Shown one piece after another: positions 58,886 through 64,000 of a stretch of DNA of 64,000 nt (position 1 is the first letter of the stretch; every line of letters starts with the position of its first letter). The stretch is taken from assembly GCA_020974905.1 (NCBI GenBank), contig CP087563.1, positions 4,278,001-4,342,000 of the forward strand, read 5' to 3'. A model generated the notes under the pieces. The model saw only the letters and a list, made by a program, of their open reading frames with translations. It was not told where the DNA came from and ran no database searches. Made by a program: the position numbers and the translations under genes. The DNA is from Planctomycetes bacterium syqfu (lineage in GTDB: Bacteria; Planctomycetota; Phycisphaerae; Phycisphaerales; Phycisphaeraceae).

Positions 58886-61860
58886 TGAAACATGCAAGCA
58901 ACACGCGAGCTTCTTTCCATGAGCACCGCATGTCAATGCGGTGCAGGTCGAACATGCGTATGCGCAACGACAACCTGCACCGGATTCACATCCGGTGCTC
59001 CATGCTCGTGATGTTGATCATGTTCGTCATTTCACTACTCATGCCCAACAAACTCTCTGCACAGGACGATGTGATTGCACTGGGTTTGAAAATCGAACGC
59101 ATGCGTTTGCAGCAGCAGACCGATGAGCTTTACGCATTCAGAGATGACATTGCACTGCGCCAAAAACCAACACTCGGTGAATATGCTGCATGGTGCGCCC
59201 GACTGATTGTCGAGCGCCAACGCAATGACGTGCGATTGCTCAATATGATCTCCAATTCGATTCAATCCATGCCGGAAGATCATCCCTGTGCCCCACTATG
59301 GACCATGCTTGGCGTCGAATCATTCCTCTATGACATCTGTGCAACACACCCCATTGATCCAGCCACAATCACCGCTCTGGGGTATCCAACGGATGCACAA
59401 CGGCAAAACATCCATGAATTCTCAGCCAAGCTCCAACCCAAACTTGCCAACGCATATAAGCAACTCGAGCAATTCCCCATCGAAGCCCGGGCAATCATGC
59501 AACAGCGATGTGCTTTTCTGCTTGCACAAACCAATTACCTGCTGGCACTTTCCCATGAGGATGTTGATCGCAAGGCATTACTCACACAAGCACACGAGGT
59601 CTTACAACCATTACTCACAACGGTGATTGATGAATGGCAGATGCAGAATCGCGCGATTTGGTTAGACACGTTGATTCGTCTTGCTTTGGGCAATGTCGAC
59701 GCATCGCCAATCATCACGCCACATGAACAGGACAACATCCAAACCCGACTTATTCACGCCAAAACAATGGCAACCATCGGCAAGACCCAAACCGCAGACG
59801 CGTTATTAAACACATTGGCACAAGCAGTCGATACAGACGATCCGACGATGCAACTTGCCATCGCTGACAGTATGCATCAACTCTGGTTTGCGCGTGGTGA
59901 TTACCAACGTGCTTTTGGCATGTATCTGCGACTGCTCAACAACAAGCCCTCACAAACACTCTACGATGCCATTGCATCACGCTGGCATATGCCACAAGTC
60001 ACTGGTAATGCACTTGAAGTTTTGCCGGATGATGTTCTCTTTGTGATCGCCCAACAGATGTCCGACATCACGCGTTTCAATCTACATCACCAAAAACAAT
60101 CATTGATAATTGCCATCAAGATGCTTGTCATGTTACGTGATCGAGATAAAGCAATTGAGATACTCAATAAAAATGCAAAACTACTCACCATCAACGATCC
60201 CAACATCCAACAGGTATTGAAAGAGACGAAACAGCAACTCAAAGTACCTTACAACCAAACAACCCGAACAGTCTTATCAAAATTTGTGAAGTTCTTAGAA
60301 GATCATGATCCGCAAACCTTCTCCAATCTAATGCGATCTCCTCAAGATCGCAGAGGTTTATTTGCTTATGATTTTTCCGACCTCTCGACTCACAAATTCA
60401 ACCAGGCACAACAAGCCACAAAATCCAGTGAACAAGCCATGTCGCTGGCAATCAAGTACCTGACCACCTTACGCCAGCGAGAGTCCGTGGTGAATAGTCC
60501 GATGCATCAGCGAGTGCAATTGCTTTGGGCGAGGATCATGCCGATGCGTCAACCGGATGATGTTGGCGTTGCTTTGGAATCGCTGGGTATGCTCAGCGAA
60601 CTGGCATCGCACACCAACGACCAAGCATTGGTTTACGATGCACTGAATCAAGCCATCGAACATTGTAACGCATTACTCAAACAGAACGATGCCAATCTCA
60701 AGGCGCAGGTAATCAGCAGCTATCAACCCATCGCACGAATTCTGTTTGGTCGGTTCAACACCAGTGAATTAGCAGACAACACGCGACTGTTCGACGTCGT
60801 GGCTGTGCGACTTCCTGCTAAGGAATATGCTTTGGCGTTGCAGCGGTTGGCGGATATGCCTGCCAATCATCCGCAGTATTGGCAGAGTTTGCGGTACCAA
60901 TTGGGGATTTACCGACAGCTTGCCAATCATCCGGATTGGCCATCGGAGCGGATTGTTGCAGCGATCGCGCCGATTCGGGATCAGGCGGTGAGACATCTGC
61001 CGGGAGCGAACAATGAGCAGCAGCAGACCATCGCGCAGGTGGCCATCGAAGCCTCGGGTATGCTCTGGCAAGCGGCGGTGAAAAATCAGGATTGGCAAAG
61101 TGCAGCAGACCAACTGCAATGGCTCGAATCGTCTCGCCAAATCACTGCCCAAACCAAACGCACCTGGCTCACCCGCCGACTGGTGAGTCTGCAACGTGCA
61201 GCAATGTGGCAGGCGACGAACCGGTTGGCAACACAGCTACTCCATGACGATGGCAGAGCAAGCTTCCCGGTCATCATGCAAATCATGGAAGTGATGCAGC
61301 AACAACGCCGATCCCAAACGCACGCGGTGATGCTTGGTAAACGTGATGCGATTGATGCGGCATTGCTCGATGCGTTAAGCGGGCTATCGCAAAGCGCAGT
61401 CAAATGGGCGATGGTCAACGTGGAAGATGAACACCAGGTGCTGCTTGCCAAGATCATCTGGGCAGCGTGTCTCAAGGAGTCGGGGCAGACGCGCGATGCG
61501 CTGGCTTTGCTCACGCCATTAACCGGGCAGTTTGGTGATGAGCCTGATTTACTCATGACGATTGCTGAGTGTCATTTCAAATTGGCATCGCCTGCCAACT
61601 TTCAGCAGGCCGCCAAGCTGTATCATCAAATCATTTCAAGAAGTCTGCCGGATGCCAAGGGCAAATTTCCTTCACGGTATTGGCAGGCGTGGACGCGGTA
61701 CCTGCAAATCTGTGATCGGACCAAACAGCATACCGATGTGATCGCCTCGCGCATCAACAGTCTCAAAGCTGAAGATCCGACGCTCGGCGGAGAGCCATGG
61801 GCAGTGCTTCTTGGCAGCTTGTTTGAACGCTATACTGCATCGCAGACACCGATAAAATAG
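58885..61860 (+). CDS. Large exported TPR-like protein (module B)
   Basis: The 991-aa protein is helical throughout with degenerate TPR units (LLNTLAQAVDTDDPTMQLAI, MLGKRDAIDAALLDALSGLS, DEPDLLMTIAECHFKLASPA). ATG 58885 overlaps the exbD stop (TGATG), so translation is coupled. The first 39 residues are encoded by a GAGCACCGG repeat read in frame, giving an Arg/His-rich leader; a typical signal peptide (MLVMLIMFVISLLMPNKLSA) starts only at residue 40 (ATG 59002). Either the repeat inserted into the start region and is tolerated, or the true start is 59002. It is the counterpart of the module A TPR protein. Confidence 0.85.
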   Translation: MKHASNTRASFHEHRMSMRCRSNMRMRNDNLHRIHIRCSMLVMLIMFVISLLMPNKLSAQDDVIALGLKIERMRLQQQTDELYAFRDDIALRQKPTLGEYAAWCARLIVERQRNDVRLLNMISNSIQSMPEDHPCAPLWTMLGVESFLYDICATHPIDPATITALGYPTDAQRQNIHEFSAKLQPKLANAYKQLEQFPIEARAIMQQRCAFLLAQTNYLLALSHEDVDRKALLTQAHEVLQPLLTTVIDEWQMQNRAIWLDTLIRLALGNVDASPIITPHEQDNIQTRLIHAKTMATIGKTQTADALLNTLAQAVDTDDPTMQLAIADSMHQLWFARGDYQRAFGMYLRLLNNKPSQTLYDAIASRWHMPQVTGNALEVLPDDVLFVIAQQMSDITRFNLHHQKQSLIIAIKMLVMLRDRDKAIEILNKNAKLLTINDPNIQQVLKETKQQLKVPYNQTTRTVLSKFVKFLEDHDPQTFSNLMRSPQDRRGLFAYDFSDLSTHKFNQAQQATKSSEQAMSLAIKYLTTLRQRESVVNSPMHQRVQLLWARIMPMRQPDDVGVALESLGMLSELASHTNDQALVYDALNQAIEHCNALLKQNDANLKAQVISSYQPIARILFGRFNTSELADNTRLFDVVAVRLPAKEYALALQRLADMPANHPQYWQSLRYQLGIYRQLANHPDWPSERIVAAIAPIRDQAVRHLPGANNEQQQTIAQVAIEASGMLWQAAVKNQDWQSAADQLQWLESSRQITAQTKRTWLTRRLVSLQRAAMWQATNRLATQLLHDDGRASFPVIMQIMEVMQQQRRSQTHAVMLGKRDAIDAALLDALSGLSQSAVKWAMVNVEDEHQVLLAKIIWAACLKESGQTRDALALLTPLTGQFGDEPDLLMTIAECHFKLASPANFQQAAKLYHQIISRSLPDAKGKFPSRYWQAWTRYLQICDRTKQHTDVIASRINSLKAEDPTLGGEPWAVLLGSLFERYTASQTPIK
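58921..59000. repeat. GAGCACCGG double-hairpin repeat, copy 3, inside a coding region
   Basis: CACCGCAT-gtca-ATGCGGTG and GCACCGGAT-tcac-ATCCGGTGC. Compared with copies 1 and 2 both stems carry compensatory changes (G-C to C-G in the first, G-C to A-T in the second), so pairing is kept. The element is read in frame as the extended N-terminus of the TPR protein. Confidence 0.85.
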
Positions 61861-61917
61861 ACTTGACCATTGGCAAAAATATCCATACCGTAGCGGTACG
61901 AGGATGCCTTGACGCCA

Positions 61918-62047
61918 TCAGGCGAGCCGCGTTGTGTCAACGCGGATTTGACCGAAGGTCAAACGGGAAAGCAGGACGAGGCAAGCATTTGTCACGATGA
62001 TGTTGAGCTTTGCTCAATCCTGCGTTGACACAACGCGGCTCGCCTGA
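61918..62047. repeat. 26-bp perfect inverted repeat with nested hairpins
   Basis: The arms begin TCAGGCGAGCCGCGTTGTGT at 61918 and, inverted, end at 62047; 26 nt are identical. Each arm holds the hairpin CCGCGTTG-tgt-CAACGCGG. Between them lie two more perfect hairpins, TTGACC-gaa-GGTCAA and TTGAGC-ttt-GCTCAA. It separates the end of module B from the lacI-type gene and may act as a transcription barrier. Confidence 0.75.
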
Positions 62048-62131
62048 GAGCAAGACGTAAGTCGCGATCATTTTTCTCAGATGTTTGGCAGTCAAACTGC
62101 TAAGAGATTTTGGACAGGAACCCCGACGCCT

Positions 62132-63148
62132 ATGGCCACCATCACTGACATTGCCAAAGCCACCGGGATGGCGCGCACCACCGTTGCAGAGATTCTCCGC
62201 AACAAGCCCGGTTACAACGAAAAGACACGTCAGCGCGTGTTGGCTGCTGCCAAGAAACTCAACTACCAACCCAACTATTTGAGTAAAGCGTTGGCAGGGG
62301 GCAAGAGTATGACCATCGGTCTGGTCATGTCTTCGATTACCACGCCGGTGACGTTTTCCAAGGTGTTGGCCATTGAGTCCAAGGCGCGCGAGTATGGGTA
62401 TCTGACATACCTTGCTGGCTGGGGTGAATCCGATGACCGTGAGATGGCGGACTACATCCGTGACCTGCTTGCAAGGCGGGTGGATGGGATCATTGCCTAT
62501 CACCTGTATGACTTACCTGACAATGCCATCGAGATGCTTAACCAGGCGCAGATTCCCGTTGCGTATCTGGATTGGGGGCCCAGGGATTCGCCGCGTGTGA
62601 TGATCGATCGTCAGCCGGGTATCGACGAACTTGTCGGACACCTGGCAGAACTGGGACACAAGCACGTGGCATTTCTGCATACCGAGGAAGACCGACAGAT
62701 CAAATCACTCAAGGCCGATCGTTACATGCAGGCTTGCATGGCTCATGACGTGAAGTTGAACTTTGACAAGGACTGGTGTCTGGGTGCACCGAGCGTGTCG
62801 ACGGATGCGGACGTGGTGAGTAACACGATCAAGCAAGCGATGGCCAAGCACAAACCCACTGCGGTGCTCTGCCCCAATGACCAGGTGGCCGGGTTGTCGG
62901 TGGGGGCGCTGTTGGATTTGGGATACAAGGTGCCTGACGATGTGTCGGTAGCCGGCTTTGACGATATGCCTGTTGCGCAGATTCCCAGGCCACAGATCAC
63001 GACGGTGCGTCAGCCGCGTGGCGAAGCAGGCAGCGCGGTCGTGGAGTTGTTGATGGCGATGATGCACGACAAGCCATTACCCGAGTATCCGCCGGTGTTC
63101 CCATGTCGGCTATTGGTGCGTCAGTCTACGGGAAAAGTACGCGCTTGA
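62132..63148 (+). CDS. LacI-family transcriptional regulator
   Basis: From ATG 62132 the 338-aa protein has the LacI HTH (MATITDIAKATGMARTTVAE, with ILRNKPGYNEKTRQRVL after it), the hinge (YLSKALAGGKS) and the sensor domain (IGLVMSSITTPVTFSKVLAI, GIIAYHLYDLPDNAI, VAFLHTEEDRQ, AVLCPNDQVAGLSVGALLDL, DVSVAGFDDMPVAQI). The TTG-to-ATG stretch upstream in frame is not family-like. Its target is unknown; the neighbouring genes are a PEP-CTERM-like protein downstream and module B upstream. Confidence 0.94.
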   Translation: MATITDIAKATGMARTTVAEILRNKPGYNEKTRQRVLAAAKKLNYQPNYLSKALAGGKSMTIGLVMSSITTPVTFSKVLAIESKAREYGYLTYLAGWGESDDREMADYIRDLLARRVDGIIAYHLYDLPDNAIEMLNQAQIPVAYLDWGPRDSPRVMIDRQPGIDELVGHLAELGHKHVAFLHTEEDRQIKSLKADRYMQACMAHDVKLNFDKDWCLGAPSVSTDADVVSNTIKQAMAKHKPTAVLCPNDQVAGLSVGALLDLGYKVPDDVSVAGFDDMPVAQIPRPQITTVRQPRGEAGSAVVELLMAMMHDKPLPEYPPVFPCRLLVRQSTGKVRA

Positions 63149-63398
63149 TCGACAGATTGAAAGTCGCAACGCTTAATAATCCATGGTTTATATGTAAGCA
63201 AAACCACCCAATGCCTTGACGATATTGATCTTTCCAATAGCCGTAACCGCTACAAGCCTACCATTAGCTGAGCTTTTATATGTCTTTTAATTAAGTTGGC
63301 TTGCCGACAGGTTATTTTTGTGATGAGATGGGTTCAACAAGAATGACACACCGGGTTGTCATTGAAATATTCCGGCCCATGAACGGGGGAGAACCTTC

Positions 63399-64000
63399 AT
63401 GTTTCGCAACACACTATCACTACTCGTGCTCATTGCACTGAGCCTGTCATCCAGTCATTTGTTCGCCGCTGTACAAAAAACCATTGGCACCAGCGACACG
63501 TCCGGCGAATTAACCCTTCAGGAAATCTTGAACAACAACGGTTATACCATCAATGGCAATCCCATTGACGTAACCGCCGATCAGGCTGGATATAAAACCT
63601 TCAGTTCAACCCAAACCACCCCAAAGTACTATGGCGCACAACTCATAGATTCTTATTACACACAACCCATCTCGGTAATCTATGTCCGCGATAGTAATAA
63701 GTACAACTTCTACTACGAAACCATGTTCGATACTTCCGTAGATAGCAACGGTGATACTTTTAATTTCAGCTTGCCTGGTGTTGGCACATACTATGGCGAA
63801 ACGTACCTTTGGTTTCAGTTTGTCTTTGATGATGATGGCAACCTTTACTCTGGACTCGACGACAACTCCTATGACTATCTGACCTTCAACACCGATCAAG
63901 GCTATATTATCGCGGGCGACTTCGGCTATGCGTCGACCTCCGCGGGTGCTCCCAGGGATTCGGACTTCAACGATATGGTGTTCCAGCTCAATGTCCCCGA
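63399..64000 (+). CDS. Exported protein with DUF4114-like C-terminal loop, partial
   Basis: ATG 63399 follows GGGGGA at a good distance. The visible 200 residues start with a signal peptide (MFRNTLSLLVLIALSLSSSH, cleavage near LFA) and continue with a Tyr/Asp-rich beta domain. The last visible part, GAPRDSDFNDMVFQLNVP, matches GDQDYNDVIFKVNV of the PEP-CTERM protein at 54575, and the frame leaves the window at a codon for Glu after VP, exactly where VPEP would begin. So it is probably a second PEP-CTERM protein. The 250 bp before it hold no other feature I can name. Confidence 0.85.
   Translation, partial: MFRNTLSLLVLIALSLSSSHLFAAVQKTIGTSDTSGELTLQEILNNNGYTINGNPIDVTADQAGYKTFSSTQTTPKYYGAQLIDSYYTQPISVIYVRDSNKYNFYYETMFDTSVDSNGDTFNFSLPGVGTYYGETYLWFQFVFDDDGNLYSGLDDNSYDYLTFNTDQGYIIAGDFGYASTSAGAPRDSDFNDMVFQLNVP

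Noticed and set aside
1-64000. tRNA and rRNA genes
   Set aside because: I looked for T-loop sequences and cloverleaf-like segments on both strands and found none that could be supported.

Overview
This is about 64 kb of bacterial chromosome of roughly 50-55 % GC. The mix of gene families suggests Planctomycetota, probably class Phycisphaerae: PEP-CTERM secreted proteins with DUF4114-like calcium loops, a prepilin-type (DUF1559-like) protein, ThuA and TIM-barrel sugar isomerases, the futalosine menaquinone gene mqnC, several ExbB/ExbD sets, many LacI/AraC regulators beside glycoside hydrolases, and intergenic regions full of short palindromic repeats. The assignment is an inference from gene content; there is no rRNA marker and I see no tRNA gene.

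Layout. 1-10.3 kb: a partial ThuA protein, folD, two conserved unknowns (one a lipoprotein), a PrsW-like membrane protease, a DmpG/HMGL-type aldolase, an MFS-acyltransferase fusion and a membrane P-loop ATPase. 10.3-13.5 kb: an outer-membrane beta-barrel protein with promoter-like and terminator signals, a CpsB-type PHP phosphatase and an IS4-family transposase remnant. 13.6-19.3 kb: two tandem genes that join the same periplasmic LIV-type binding-protein domain to two unrelated secondary transporters (AspT/AAE type and DASS/SLC13 type). 19.7-30.7 kb: mqnC, then carbohydrate loci (GH127 with divergent AraC; frameshifted GH36-like enzyme with divergent AraC), an unknown secreted protein and a SulP transporter. 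30.9-34.8 kb: a zinc-ribbon protein, stand-alone coaB and an M16 protein without its zinc motif. 35-41.4 kb: a polysaccharide locus (SGNH esterase, LacI, AGE-type epimerase, prepilin-like protein, GH39-like hydrolase) preceded by a promoter with two phased LacI-like operators. 41.7-46 kb: tandem-ACT protein, sugar-nucleotide epimerase, rhodanese, TIM-barrel isomerase, a small unknown and dtd.

46.3-61.9 kb holds the most interesting system. Two divergently oriented modules each contain ExbB, two ExbD-type proteins, a large TPR protein and a von Willebrand A protein. Both VWA proteins begin like TonB, with a single membrane helix carrying the TonB/TolA Ser-x3-His motif and a Pro-rich periplasmic linker, but end in a VWA domain with a DxSxS metal site. 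The simplest reading is a proton-motive-force driven Exb motor whose energy transducer ends in a VWA adhesion or sensing domain. A cluster of tiny exported proteins and a PEP-CTERM protein lie between the modules. The window ends with a LacI regulator and a second, truncated DUF4114-like exported protein.

Intergenic DNA carries at least four families of palindromic repeats: eight copies of a directional, Neisseria dRS3-like double hairpin; three copies of a GAGCACCGG double hairpin with compensatory stem changes; several long inverted repeats built from short tandem units; and a 10-mer, CTTCCGGGGG, that occurs far more often than chance and in some copies is a clean 7-nt insertion into the hairpins. 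All family and function calls rest on motifs read by eye; no database search was possible.
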